From Carettochelys insculpta (lineage: Eukaryota > Chordata > Testudines > Carettochelyidae), in the NCBI RefSeq assembly GCF_033958435.1, contig NC_134144.1, positions 12,890,010 to 12,954,009 of the forward strand: a stretch of 64,000 nt of DNA. The letters run 5' to 3'. Below the pieces are notes generated by a model that saw nothing but the letters and a program-made list of their open reading frames with translations, searched no databases and was not told where the DNA came from. This document shows positions 11,101-26,100 of the stretch, one piece after another. The position numbers and the translations under genes are program-made. Within the stretch, counting starts at the first letter, position 1; each line of letters starts with the position of its first letter.

Positions 11101-14100
11101 AGTTAGGAAGCTTTTCTTAATGTCCAACCTGAACTTCCCTTTGCTGTAAATTAAGCCCACTGCTCCTTTTCTCATTATCAGAGGTTAATGAAAACAATTT
11201 TTCTCCCTCCTCCTTGTAACAGCCTCTTAGACCCTTGAAAGCTGTCATGTTTGCACCCTCCACTGACCCCCTTTTCTGTCTTCCAGACTAACCACTCCCA
11301 AATTCTTTCAAGGTTCCCCTCATTGGTCAAGTTTTCTTAGACCTTTCATAATTTTTTTTACTCTTCTCTGGGCCTTCTCCGTAACACCCAAGTACCTTTC
11401 CTGAAACGTGGTGTCCAGAATGGGACACAGTACTCCAGTTGAAACCAAATTAGCACAGAGTAGAGCACAACAATTACTTCTCATGTCTTGCTTACAACAT
11501 TCCTGTTAATATATTCCAGAATGATGTCTGAGACACTATAGCAAAAAAAACTTGATTTATATTTATCTTGTGGTCCACTACGACCCCTAGATCCCTTTCT
11601 GCAGTACTCCTTCCTGAACAGTCACTTCTATTTTGTGTGTGAAAATGTTCCTTCCTAAAGTGGAGTACTTTGAAACTGTCCTTACTAAATTTCATCCTGT
11701 TTACCTCAGACCATTCTCCAGTTTGTCCAAATCATTCTGAATTATAATCCTAACTTCCAAAGCACTTGCAAACCCCTTGGTATCGTCTGCAAACTTTATA
11801 TGCATACTTTATACTATTACTTAAATCAATGATTAAGGTATTGAACAGAACAGATATTAAATCTGATTCAAATGGCACCCCGCTCATTATACCAAGGCTG
11901 TGGCCACACTTGGCCAAAATTTTGAAAGGGCCATGCTAATGGCCAAATCAGAGAATATTAATGAGGTGATGAAGTGAATATTCAGTGCCTCAATAGCACG
12001 CTGCCAGCTGTGGCACTTTCAAAGTGCCACGTTTCGATTGCACACGGCTCGGCTATACGGTGCTCTTTTTGAAAAGACCCCGCAGACTTCGAAATCCCCT
12101 TATTCCTACCATATTCTCTGATTTGGCCATGGCCCTTTCGAAACTTTGGCCAAGTGTGGCCACAGCCTTCCAGTATGATTGTGAACTGTTCATAACTACT
12201 TTCTGTGAAGGGTTAGACAAGTTTGGTATTTCATGCCAAACGGTATGAAATGGTATTTTCCCAGTTTGTTAATGAGATCGTGCAAGACTGTCAAATGCCT
12301 TACTAATGTTTAGAGAAACCACATTTACGGTTTCCTCCTTAGCCACAAGGCTTATTATCCACCCAAAGAAAATTATCAATTTCATAGTGATCTAAACTAT
12401 CATGTGTCAGCAATGCTTCTCTGCCATGTACATTGGCCAAACCAGACTCTCTGCATTAAAAAAAAATAGATGGACAGCAAACAAATCAGACAGCAAGAAG
12501 GGTTATATTCAGACATCAGTAGGAGAACTCTCTAACCCTCCTGGATGCTAAGTAACTGACAGTTTCCAAACCTGAGCAAAACATTTTCAAAAGCAGACTG
12601 CAGCATGAAACTGCAAAGCTGGAATTTACATGCAAACTTGACGCAATCAGACTGGATCTGAATAGAGACTGGGAGCGGCTAGAGCACTGCAAAAGCACTT
12701 TTCTTCTTTTTGGTATTCTCACCTTCCCATTGACTGTTGGGAGTGGGCCACGTCCACCCTGACTGAACGACCTAAGATTCCCATTTTCCCATGAGTATAT
12801 ATCCCTGCCAATGCATCTGATGAAATGGGCTTCAGCCCACAAAAGCTTATGCCTAATTGATTTAGTTAGTCTTTAAGGTGCCATAGGACTCCTTGTTGAT
12901 TTTGCTGAAACAGATCAACACAGCCATCCCTCTGAGGCCTGAACTACTTCCTTTCTCCAATTTTGGATACCATGCAAGCTCTTTGGAGAATACACACTTA
13001 TCATACTCATAGCAAACAGGATAAAACAAGGGAATAGAGTGGCAAATTTTTAAATGAGTGCAATGTCATGATAGCAAACAGTGTCTGTTAAGGTTTGATC
13101 AATTCAGCAAGTAATTCTGTAACAGACTGAGGTTTTTTCCCTTAAAAAACCCTCTATGTTATGCATACAGTACCACAGGCCTTTTAGAAATGAGCATAAA
13201 ACAAATACAGTCCAGATTCAGCCCACATCAACATTTAAAAAACAAACAAAAAAAACCCCACAAATCATGGAAACCAGCTGTGTGTTCTGAAAGGCCATTA
13301 GATGCCATTCTGATTCCCTTCATACCCAGCAAAGAGGAAATAATACTTTAGGCACAAATACAGTAACCAACCTATAACCTCTGTTTTGATCTTCTTTACT
13401 TTCACTGTAACCTCCGGCTCCCCTTCTTCCATCTCTTCAATTTTACGTTTCTTTGGAACAGCAGGGAGTGTAGAATCACCAGAGGGGTCATATGTTTTCA
13501 CTTCGCTGGAATAAAATACACTCATTTGTAAACTTGCAAGGGAAGAAACAACATTATAAATAAGATACACTGGTGAAATGCTCTTTTTTCAATTCCCTAC
13601 CCACAGCTAATGGAAAGTGAAGCATCACTGGGGGCCTGTTTTCCATTCATCAAGAAACAAACACATAGGAGCTCTATTCCTTAGAGTTCAACTGAGAAAC
13701 AACTGACTAAAGTAGAATCCTTCCCTGGACCAACTTCTGGTGGTGAAAGAAAAGCGTTTGAATAACAATAGGCTCCCGAGTTACGCAAGGGTTGTGTTCC
13801 TGGACAACCTCACATAACTCAAATTTCATGCAAGTCGGGGGGAGCTCGGAGCTAGGCTGCTGCCTGGTTCCCAGCTCCCTGCCAGTCACAGGGACAGGGA
13901 AACTGCTCCTGTCAGCCCCCCAAGCTAGGGATAGCCAGGGAGAAGATGCAGCCGCACAGCTGTCTGCCTGCCCGGCTTCCCCCAGCTGGGGGAAGCTGAG
14001 GAGAAGCCATGTCACAGTGGCTGTCTGTTCTCTGGTTCCTCCAGCTGGGGGAGCCAGGGGCTGGAGTGGGGAGCTGACGGAGGAGCCCCCAGCCCCTGGG

Positions 14101-17100
14101 AACCCCAGGATTTTGACTTGCGTTATCATAAGTTAAGCGCAAGTTGACACTGCCTGTAGCGGGGGTGTATTGTACACAGGACTCTTCAACTGCGTAGCTC
14201 AAAAGCTGGTCTCTTTCACCACCAGAAGATGGTCCAGGGAAAGCTATCCTGGAACCAAAAATGGCACAAAGCCATGGCAAACATAGTACAATTTTCTCAG
14301 CTATGCTGAATGTTATATTTTATTGTTAAGGGTCATTAAAATTAAGATTTCAATTCTATACCAGTCAGAGAGCTCCTGCCATCCAGTATGTTGTTCACTC
14401 TACAGCTGAGCCTGACCAATACTTTTCCTCGAGAGGATATGGCCATGTGGACAAGCGTAACATTAGAACAGCCATATTGGGTCAGACCAACAGTCAACCT
14501 AGCCAAGCACCCGGTATCCTGACAACAGCCAATGACAGATGCTACACAGTGAGTGAACCGAACAGGGCAGTCATCAAGTGATCCACCCCATTTGTCAACT
14601 CCCAGCTTCTGACAATAGGACTGTGACGGACATCTAGAGCATGGAATTGCACCCCCTGACCATCTTGGCTAACAGCATCCAAGGGATCTATCATCCACAA
14701 ACACAAAATCTTTTTTTGATCCCACTCATAGTTTGGTCTTTACAAAACCCTCTGAGAATGAAAAGGCAGTCAAGTAGCACTTTAAGGACTAACAAAAAAA
14801 TTTATTAGGTGGTGAGCTTTCATGGGACAGACCCACTTCTTCAGACCATAGCCATACCAGAACAGACTCAATATTTAAGGTACAGAGAACCAAAAAAGTA
14901 ATCAAGGTTGACAAATCAGAAAAAAATTATCAAGGTGAGCGAATCAGAGACTAGAGGGGCAGAAGGTGAAGGGAGTGAAGAATTAAATTAAGCCAAGTAT
15001 TCAAAAGAGCCCCTATAATGACCAAGAAAATTCACATCTCAGCTCAAACCACGTGTTAATGTGTCAAATTTGAATATAAAAGAGAGCTCAGCAGCCCCTC
15101 TTTGCAGACTGTTGTGAAAATTCCTCTTCATTAAAACACAAACTTTTAAGTCATTAACAGAATGGCCCACTCCGTTAAAATGTTGACTGACCAGTTTGTG
15201 AATCAGGAGTGTTATGTCTGTTTTGTGCCCATTAATTCTTTGACAGAGAGTTTGAAGTCTGTCCAATATACAAAACATCTGGGTATTGTTGGCACATGAT
15301 GGCATATATGATGTTAGTTGAGGAACATGAGAACGTGCACCCGTGATTCTGTGTATAACCTGGTTAGGTCCAGTGATGGTATCTCCAGAATAGATATCTG
15401 GACAAATAGACTAGCACGGCTTTCTCTCTGTTACTCTGAGAACGAGTTCCACAAGCTGACTGTATGTTTGCTTTAAACCTGCTGCGTTTTAACTGTATGG
15501 GGTAACCCCTGGTTCTTGTGATATATGAAGGCGCAAGTAATACTTCTTTAATCTCTCTCTCCACAACACTGAGAATTTTAAAGACCTTATTTCCCCCATC
15601 GGTCATCTCTTTTCCAAGCTAAACATGAACAGGCTGTTTAAATATCCCTTCATACGGAAACTGTTTCATACTAGCATTCATTTTTGTTGCTCTTCTCTAC
15701 ACTGTTCCCAACTCTAATATGTCTTTTATAAGATGGAATGGGGCTGCGGGGGGGAGCAGGATTTTGCTCCACAATGAAACAGAAGGCATTATTAGCAGCA
15801 CTTTTAGCAGCAAAAGCCATGCCCCCATCCATCCTGATGGGTATGTTACAACTGCTGCTGCAGGATAAAAGGAAGTGACTGAGGGGGGGGAGGAGGCACC
15901 TCACCAGCTCCAGCAGAGAAGCCATGATCCCGGACCACAGGAAGAGATGCTCCGTCCCAGGCAGATGTCCCCCTTGGTTAAAACTTAGGTGAGTGCAACG
16001 GTGAGTAATTCAGGGGTGATCCATGTCAGATTTTAACAGAAGCTCCCTAAACACTTTATCAGTTCAGTCATAAAGAGAACTAACATTTAACATTTTAAAT
16101 AGCCAATTAAATCAGTATAACTATAGAAACAGAATTTAATTTACAATCTGTCTCCTAAATTACTGGCATCAGAAATGCTGCTACCAGATAGCCACTTTTG
16201 ACAGAAAACTCAGAAATATTAATTACCACAATTTATTCACATTAGAGGTTGAACATCTAGTTTAGCACCCTCGAGATCAAACCTGTGCCAAACCAGAGAA
16301 TTTGCTGAACCACTGGAGGTTAATACTGTCTAGCAGCATTACCTACATTTCCACTGATTTATGGGCTCTTAGAAGACAATTTAGGAGAAAATTACAGCTA
16401 AACAGCGAAGAACATTGACAGCCAGAACTGGTGGCTGGAAACAAACTTTATGGAACTGCAGGGAAACTTGGCTTCTCCCATGATGAGTGGCCATCCAGCT
16501 AACTAAAATCATGCCAGACCATGGATGTTGCCAAACCAGGAAGTTCTGGACTAAAGATGTTCAACCTGTAAAATGTGTCTCTCACATTTTCTATTCAAGA
16601 CTGTTAGGGTGAGCAACACAGACTGGAAATTATCTTTAGTCTGGTCTCCTTTTAAGCTTGGAATTCTATTTATTAGCACTGAAATACTATGCAAACATGT
16701 CCAGCCAGGAAATCAGGACTCCCCGAGTCAACAGACTGAGGCTATAAAGTTATCCTACTCTCTACTCTAAAAGTCATCGGTTGCCATTTCAAAATTTTTT
16801 GATACATAAAATCCTGCCATACATCATGTCATGGAACTAACCTACATCACTACAATTTTTGAAGATTTCCCTTGGAAGATATGCAATTTTGTGACCAGCA
16901 GCCAGGACTGAAGCAGCTATTATGGGATTGCATGTTCAATGCTGCCAGAACTAACCTCTCAAGAGTGCTTGTGCTACACACACATCCAATGTCCACCTGC
17001 AACAGATGATTCATCAGGGTAAATAAGCTGAAGTAAATTAATTGTGTATTGGCTGAGCAAAGTTCTGACCTGTCATTTATGACAGTTGCCCTAAACTTGG

Positions 17101-20100
17101 ATGTTTCTCTTTTTGAGCTACACTTTTCAGTATCACTGCAGGTAAGAGAAATGTATCTTAATAATATTTTACATGATGCACAGAACATTTACTGGTAAGG
17201 ACACAGGGACATGGATCATGTACTGGAAAGACGAAACTTCGCTCAGCATGATTTGAGAATTTTCTAGAACCAAACTGCCACAACACAAGTTTCTAGTGTG
17301 GCTTTCAAATACGTTATGGAGGGAAAATTTACCTAAACGCTGTATTTCTACATTTCTAAATAATTCTGACCAGCATGAAATAAACCAGATAGGCACTGAT
17401 ACTCAGAGCTACCACAATTTCACAACTGACGCTAACACAGGTTGCACCTCTGAAATCTGTTACTCTCTCATCCAGCAATATCTGTGGTCCAGCATGACCA
17501 AGAGTGAGTTAGATGAGAGTAGTGGCTGGTGAAGGAATCCCTATGGGAACGGGCAGAGGTCTGCCAGTCCCACAGCATTAGGAGCTGAAAGCTAGAGTCC
17601 CCTTCTGCTCCATGGCAACCAGGGGGGCAGCAGCTAGCTGGAGTCCCATGGCAGCCTGGGCTGGGGAGGGAAGAAGCAGGCTGGGGCTGGTCACAGGGAT
17701 TTCTGCACAAGCCCTACACTTTATGGGTCATAACCCAAACATGGGTCACCATTAGATTTGTTAAGGGTCATCAGCTGGGCAGTTCCCAGCTGCATGTGGC
17801 TGTTAAAGAAGCCATTTGCAGTATCTTAACACTGCTGCCTCAGGCAGATCTCTGTCACTAGAGATGGCAACTACCTCATGCTTAAGCGTTGAAAGTCTAC
17901 CTGCTGGGAGCAGGAGGGCTGGGGGAGCGTCCCAGCCTAGCAGCCCCAGTGATGAAGCTGTGGAAGGAGGAGAAGTGTCTAAGGCTGGGGTCATTTAGGG
18001 CTGCGGGGGTGGAGGCAGGCAGATCTATGAGGGGGGTGGTTCAGGGCTGCTGGGGGGGCGGTTTAAGGCTGGGGGCAGTTTGGAGCTGCTTGGGGAGGGC
18101 CTAAGGCTGGGGGCAGTTTGGGGTTTCTGGGAGGTTTAAGCCTGAGGGTGGTTTGGGGCTGTTGAGGGGAATCTAAGATTGGGGGTGGAGTTGTGGTGGT
18201 GGCAGCTATCTCGTGTTCAGCCCCTGGAACATGTAAAAAAATTGGCATGTCCCCCAGCGAAAGAAAAGTTGGATCCCCTGCCTTACGCATAACAAAGACT
18301 GCTACTGCGTCTTTGATATTCATGGTGATCTCAGACAAGCCACTTAATAGTCTCTGGCAGTAATTTTCTTCCCCTCTTTTGCACCCACTTCTCTTCTATG
18401 TAGCTGATATCTCCCTTTTCATTTTTTTTTGTTTGTCTCCCCCACTGCCAGCCCCTCTAGCCTCAGAGTGTGGGGTTTAAACCGGGAAAGGGGGCAGTGG
18501 TTTGAGTATGACTCTTTCCCTCACCAAAACTCTGATTAAGTATGATAATAAAATAAAACTCTAACATTATTATTTGATTCATTTATTTTCCTTTTTTATG
18601 GAAAATATATTAATATATAAACATGAGGGGGCACAATTTTATATGCATTCCTCAGGCACAAAATTAGCTTGTTACAGCACTGCTTTCCGCCACCCCCATT
18701 TTTGAATCACCTTGCCAAGTCTTACTAAATTGTCAAAATGGGTCCCCATCTGGAAAAGGTTGGGAACCGCTGCTCTACAGCAATCAGATCCCAACCATGC
18801 TGGATAAGGGAGATGAAACATGTAATGCCCAACGTTCTCTCATAAGAGGTCTTAGTAACCCATTCTCAGAAAATTAGGGCAGACACCCTAATCCACACAA
18901 CCGTGTAAAATGAACGAAAAGCTGGTGGTTCCCAGAAACAGGCATCTTGCCAGTATTCAAGTGCAGGAAAAATGTTTCCTGGAACTCAAGTCAGCAGAGA
19001 TTGAAACCTAAGTCCCTGGGAGATAAAAATAAAGCTATACTCAGCCAAGCTGAACACAAAATGACCCACCTCTTGTGCTGATATTTGTCTGACCTGGCCA
19101 AGGCCTTTCCTGTGCCACTTATTCTTCTTATCTAGGACAAAAATTTAGAAATGAAAAACAAATTACTCATAATGAAAACAACTTAGAACAAACTCCACAG
19201 CCCTTGAAAGGAGTTAAAACTGCAGATAGGCATTCAGTGCCTGGAGGAAAAAAAAAAAGCTACATGCTCTCAGCTGCCAGTGAAGTATAACTAAACAATA
19301 TTTACTTTTGGAGCTAGCTGGTGAGAGTCATAATTTGGATTTAGAAACCTTTGTACCAAGTTCAATGTGTTTCTAACCTGTTCAAGGTTCATCAAGTCCA
19401 AATCCCTTTCTGTGATTCATAAGTGGTGTCAACACTGAATTAAGTTTGTGTGAATGCCTAAGTTTTAAAGGCCACAGCCACTAGGGCTAAACAGGACCAC
19501 ATACTCTGAACAGAGTGGATACTCCTCACAGAAGCAAGATATGATACTGACGGACCACTGTGGGGAAACAGAGTGCTTGATTCTTGTTGACAGGAGAGCA
19601 AATGAGCATTCTCTTTGGCTGACAATGGCTCTGTTTACTGGTTCCAGAGGGAGTGTTTGGGGACTACTAGTATGTTTGATACATGTACGATATTCAAATT
19701 AGGAGCACCAAACTGGGCAATATGAGAAAGGAAGAATCCTTAAAGTGACAGGGAGCTTACTTCCCAGAAATAGAAATGCCACAAAATATCAAGTACCCAA
19801 GAACAGAAATGCCAAGAGAACCTAAGTCTGCATCTTTTTCATGCTCCTGATCCAAAGTGAGGTTTCCCACTGACATCTAAATGTAAATAAGGAAGGAGGA
19901 ACCTATGCAAGTGATGGTGTAGGACTGCAGGGACAGGCTCACCCTGAAGCTGTCGACCATCTCTTCACCTTTATGTTCCAGCCCACATCAGGGAAAAATA
20001 AGGCAAGGGAAAGTATCACAATCTTATGCAAGAAACAGGAGCACTGAAAAACATTAAGAACTACACCGTTCACCCCACACAAAGAACAAAATTAACCTCT

Positions 20101-23100
20101 TCTCTCTTTAATTTAATTATCTTCTCAACACAGCACAGCAAACTCACCCCTTTCTCTTCTAAATGTCTGAGTCTAGTCTCCACTTTTAATCTGTTCTCAG
20201 CTCCCATTTCAGCACTGGAGTCTTCTCCGAGGGCATCGTAACGAATAGTCAATGCAGTTTTAGCTGCTAGCATTCGAGAGATCTGGGGGTGGGGGGAGAG
20301 GTGACTGTTAAATGCTGAGACCAAACACAAGCTGGTAATTCACTATGTACATCTGCAAATCGTGTCTAGAAACAGGAGAATAAAATGACCCTTGTTGTTA
20401 CACTTAACTCAGAAAATAAGAAATATATCACATTCAGCTACATCTTCAATGTTGAGATATTTGATATGGTAACTTTACTTCACCATCCACCCTTCTCAAA
20501 TCAGGCAAACCTGACACATAAATTGCCTTTAAAAACACAATTTTTTTACTCTAGCAGGAACCCATGCTCAAAGTCATGCTACATCAAACACCTTTAAATT
20601 CTCCAGGTCTTTTAACTCTAAGGTGTGCATTGCAATATGGAGTAGAAGCCTATGATTTCAAGGATTTTCTCCTTTGAAACCGACAAAGCCTAAGATCCTC
20701 TTAGCATATTTTACTAATAGCAAAGGAATTTAATGCACCTAAAGAAAGTATGCTACCCAGTGCTAATCACATAATTCAGCAAGATTTTGTCACTTAAATT
20801 TTCAATTAGACTTTTGCCTTAATAACTCTATTCCTTTTTTCTAATAGGAAACACAACACTGATATTCTGCACACCCTCACAAAAAAAAAGATGCACAAGC
20901 AGCAATGGAAAAATCCCTCATGATATCTAGCTAATCTCCAGGCATTCACTTCTTTGGAAAAAAGCTAACCAGCAAATTAAATCATTTCAGAAACTTACCT
21001 TTCCTTTGTTTTTTGCAGTTGTCTGTCCCACAAGGGAAGCATGATAAATCAGACCAAACTTGGGTGTGTCCCGCTTAGTCTTCAGGGCTCTAAAGAGAGC
21101 TCTCTCAGCACCCAAAATCTGAACAGTGGAAGCTGGGTGTTTTGCCAGATTCAAAAGGGAACCTAAAAGCAGTGAAAGCGATGTCATTCTCACTTGGTAA
21201 TCAACAGCTGAAGGATACGGTTATGCTCCAGTCAACTACCAATGGCTGAGCCGGGTCAGCTAACATGAGGGGCTATGCAACTGCAGTACAGATGTTCAGG
21301 CTCAGGGTGCAGCCTGGACTGTGAAATGCCACAGGTTCAAAAGCTCTATTCCAAGCCTAAATATCCACATTGCATGTTACAGCCCTGACACCTGACCCCC
21401 CAGAAGCCTGCACAGCTGACTCAGACCAGCAGTGGATGTTTTACTGCAGTGCAGACTTTCCAAGACTTTTCAAGTCATAAGGGTGATAACAGGAACTGAA
21501 TGAAGGTAGAACAAGCTTCAAGCTTTGATGACAGAGGATTAATAAGAGGATTTCCATTAGTTTCTAGATGGAAGGAGAAGTGGCATTGATACACTACTAC
21601 ATCAGTAACCATGCTTCAGACCAATTCCGTACCTCCAGGCTTTCATTTGGAAAGGAGATGGGGAGACTGACTTGATGCAAAACATCATCCCACCAGTAAC
21701 AATGCTGACAGCATGATCTGTAGCTGGCATCGCCACTTTAAGAAGGTGAGATAATCTTAACACTTTTCAAGTCAGTCTGACATCCTTAAGCAACTCCTAC
21801 AGTTTACTTCAGATGTGACTAAGGCTTTGTCACTGCCAACTGAGTGACAAAATTGCTGAAAAAAGCCCCCTTCTGAAAAAGGCAAATGTTTTGCTGAGGC
21901 ATGTAGCAGCTCATCAGCAGCAGGAACACTCTCACAACGCAAAGTATTTTGTCAGCAGAAGTGCCAACAAACAGCATTCACACTGCCAGACTTTTAGCCA
22001 CATGACCGTGTCAACACACCCATGTGGCAAAAAGCTGTGTAACGAAGCCAAAGCTGAAACGGTTGGCAACAGGCTCAGAAAGTGTCTCAGAAGAGGTAGT
22101 GACTGAAGGTGCCCTCATATTCTACAAAGAAGTCAGGCAAACTGAAAAACGCATCATCATTGACTACTTCTGTGTTCATGCCTGTATGTCCTTTTGGCTT
22201 TCATCTAAAATGTTTTACATCAAGCACAATACTTTCACCTGATCAGGTCCCCAGGGAAAGCTATTGATGGACTCACCTCGTGAACTTGCTGTACACACAT
22301 CTAACTTCCTAGACACTGATCCAAGTGACCTACCTGCATGAGCAATAAGCCTTGCTCCAACCAATTCCCCAACCATAACAGTGAGGTTAGGTGCAATGGC
22401 CATCATTCTGTTCTTGAGATAATCATACAGCTGTGTTCGATACTCTGAGATCTCTATCACCTGGCACAGACAAACGGATCAGGTTAAAGGAATCTAACAG
22501 GTAATAACCAACTGTAAAAGTGCTTGTGTGTGTCAAAAAGGGAAATCCCCAAGCATTGCACTCAGGAGGCTATCAGTTCAATAATACATTTATAAATTCA
22601 TATGATTGTGTAATTCAAATTTGTAATATGAGCTATCGCAGACTGAAATGTAACAATGTGAAATCCTAACAGAGCCAATGAAGTTTATCTGAAAGCTGTA
22701 TACTGGCAGCTTCAGAGGAAAACCTATTTTGTTGTATTAATGTGGATCTGCTTTTCTCTTCACTATGCTGTTATCACTAACTCCCAACAAAGGGACTGAC
22801 AATATGTCAAGTACATGGTGGGACAATTACCAATACCATTTTCTATAATATAAAATCTGGAACATTCTGCTTTACCACAAATATTAAGATGGGATATTCT
22901 TTACCTCAAAGACTGTTAGACATTGAAAATCAAAGTGTACAAATGGGCAGTCGGTAAGATAGTGCTAGACTTAGCCTGGTGTAGAGGGTCCCTGGCTCTT
23001 ACTCCTCACCTTCTCTCTGTCCCTGACGGTGTTGGCTTGGTTAAAGAATCAGATTGCTTGACTCTGCACTACTGAAATGCAAGTTTTATCTTTTACAAGA

Positions 23101-26100
23101 ATGGGAGCACAACTAGGCCCGTAACCCTCTTGGCATCAGCTTTCCCACCTACGACATGGGGCTAGCACTACACTTTTATGAAACATTTTGCAAGAAATGA
23201 ACGGGGTCATACAAACTTAGAATTTACATAGCATCCTTCTTTCTAAGGGTATCTGAGCACTTAATATGTATTTGCTAGCCTTTCTACCACAGTCCCGTCC
23301 AATGACCTTCATGTCAGCAATCTTAAGATGGCATCAGATGAGGTAGTGACTGTGCGCCCTCATGTTTGTACATCAGGCGAGCAACAACAGCATAATCATC
23401 ACTGCCATTGAGAAAGAGCACTGGAGCTGCTATAGGAAAACTGCTCCTTAAGAAACTAGCTATCTGCAGAAGAAGCCGCCCAAATTGCTACACATCTTAA
23501 ATTAAAGTTCTAAGGGCACACATACTTGGTTACAAAGATGCAGTATATTGTTTATATCTTCTTCTGATACTTCTGTCCCCATGGAGATCTCTGCAGCAGC
23601 CTTCACATCAACCTCAATCTCCTCTGGCAGGACTTCCGAGAGGTCAGAAGATGAAAAGTTTTTTCTGTCTCCTGCAGGACAAGATTGAAGGTGGGGAGAA
23701 AAGGAGAAAGATGACCGAGCAGATCAAAACCAGAGGGATTACAAAGAGTCAAGAGCCAAGTGTGTCAACATGGAAACACCTACCCATTAGGAAGGAGTAT
23801 CAGTTGCACAAATACAAAAGGGGAAATGACTGCTTAGAAAGGAGTACTGCAGAAAAGGATTAGGGAGTACTAGTGGGTCACCAACAAAACACAAGTCAAC
23901 TATCTAATACTATTGCATAAAAACATGCATCATTTTAGGATATAGTCACAGGCGTGTCATAAGCAAAACATAAGAAATAATTCTTCCACCCTCCTCAGTC
24001 GGAGTGTCGTGTCCAGTTCTGGGCACAGCAATTCAGTAAAGATGTAGACAAATTGGAGAAAGCACAGAAGAGAACAACAAAATTCAAGAAAAAATGACCT
24101 ACAAGAAAAGATTAAGTTTGTTTAGTCTGCTGCAGAGAAGACTGAGAGGCAACAAGATAACAGCCCTCTAGTACGTAAAAGGTTGTTACAAAGAGGAGAG
24201 TGATAAATTGTTCTCTTTAATCACTGAGGACAGAATAAGTAGTAATGGGTTTAAATTGCAGCAAGGCGAGTTGAAGACAGGTATTAGGAAAAGTTTTGTA
24301 ATGTAAGGGTAGTTAAACACCGGAACAAATTGCTTAGGAAGGTTGCAGAAACAAGGACTGATTAGACAAAGATGTGTCAGGGATGCTCTAGATCAGGGGT
24401 TCTCAAAATAAATGGTTTGGTGACCTCAATGAGTCCATCATCTTGTGCTGACAATCCTTCCTAAAATATGTAATTAGCTTTATGGAAAACAAATAAATAT
24501 GAAGATAGGCATATCCAGTCATACAAATAATGTACAGTTCTATTATTTCACTAGACCTAAATAGAACAGAAATACAAATAAGATGTTTTGCACATTCTTG
24601 GGCTTTTTGCCTCCCCTCCCCCAAAAGGCTTACTAGCTACTAAGTTGACTATGAAAAGGGACAGTAACAAATATACTAATATTACTTTTCCAGCAGACTT
24701 ACCCAGCCCTGGCAAGACCATGAACAGATTAAGCCCTGGAAGGCGAGGTGGATATGAAGGCCGTGGGGGCCAAAGGTGATAGGGCACTGCCGAAGGCAGT
24801 GGGTGGGACAAGGTAACCTATCAAAATCCCTTCCATTCATACATTTCTATGAGCTTTCTCTTCTAAATTCCAAACATACACATCAGCAGATAGGTCTGTA
24901 AAGCCAGTTCAATTTGAAAATGGTTTTAAATACCCATTATAGACACAATTTGATAAATCCCTTATTGTATAGCTTAAAAACGGCAGTTTTCTCCATGGTG
25001 AATCATTTTTTGGCAAAAATAATTATGGAATGCACAAACAAACGAACATCTATTCCTGTGAACAAATTTATGCCACAACTTGAATTTTCCCACCATAACA
25101 TTTTAAAGTGGTGCTAATATTAAAAAGTTTTCACCCATCAAATACAAAAAGGAGAATTTCATGGAGAGCTAAGTCAGCCATTTACCATTATCAAGGACTA
25201 ATTTATTTCTACCTAACATGTGACTGGAAACATCCTTAAAATCCAATTCCACTATGAACCGCAAAGCTACAACATCACTGTACAAATCAATAGAAAAACC
25301 ATGCCTATATGTTGAAATACAGATGTCCACAAAATTAAAGCCATTGTTATTTCTCTTGCAAGGAATAACTATAAGCCAGCTGTGGTCTCCAGAAACACCA
25401 AAAACCACAAAATGCTTCTCTCTACACATGGACCATATCTCCCTGTCCCAAATATGGGACAGGGAGACATGGGGGGTAAAAGGGGCAGCTCCTCCTAGCT
25501 GCACCAAGCCCCAGGGAGCCAGCACTCCCCATCCCCACCGGCCCTGGGGAAGCGGCAGCCATGGATGCCCCTGGCCTGGAGCCCAGGGAAAGTGGGAGCT
25601 GCAGATGCTCCCACCCCCAGCGGACCTAAATATGGGACAATTAGTCCCTTTTAAAAGTGTCAGGACACCTTTTTGGCGTCCCAAATACAGGACTGTCCTG
25701 CCTAATAGAGGACGGTTGGTCACCCTACGTATCAATTAGCAGTAATTCCTAAACCATCGCCCATGAAGTAAACTAATGGTGGAGCACTTGCTGGGGGTTT
25801 GTGGAGAGCTGCCCAGTGCTAGCTTTTCTTGTTTCTAGCTGCTAGATTACAGCAAATGACTGAAAAATTGTGTTACTTCCTAAATATCTCTGTTACTGAG
25901 ATGGTATCTACCTGTGAACAGGTGAAATAGTCTGCACTCTAATGAAAAGCAGGAAATCTGGTCCACAAAGCATTATTAAATTGCAATTGCTACTAATACT
26001 CCGTCTCCCACGCATGCTCAAAATTGTTACTCACCCACTTTACGCACACATTTACAGTAGGTTAGGTTATCTGTGATGATTTTGCCTAATTCAGGGAAGT

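Larger units (their letters stand above)
10581..12430 (-). mobile_element. CR1 LINE 3' part, minus strand, with two nested insertions
   Basis: In minus-strand reading the element ends near 10581 (ccagttctatgatt). It includes the C-terminal reverse-transcriptase-ORF remnant at 11492-11695 ([17 protein letters not shown], compare the CR1 motif KDLGVLVD). Further upstream, the segment near 12290-12370 matches the CR1 stretch corresponding to thumb-region coding. A hAT (10641-10988) and a palindromic MITE (11896-12167) interrupt it. Many stops and frameshifts show it is dead. Confidence 0.85.

Noticed and set aside
17437..17520. A fourth copy of the CAGGTTGAACCTC MITE
   Set aside because: Only acaggttgcacctctgaaat and a short following part match. 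There is no right end, so it is too weak to list.
25169..25739. Opposed frames of 188 and 161 codons
   Set aside because: They lie within an inverted-end repeat (25430-25732) and neighbouring intron. There is no homology by eye.
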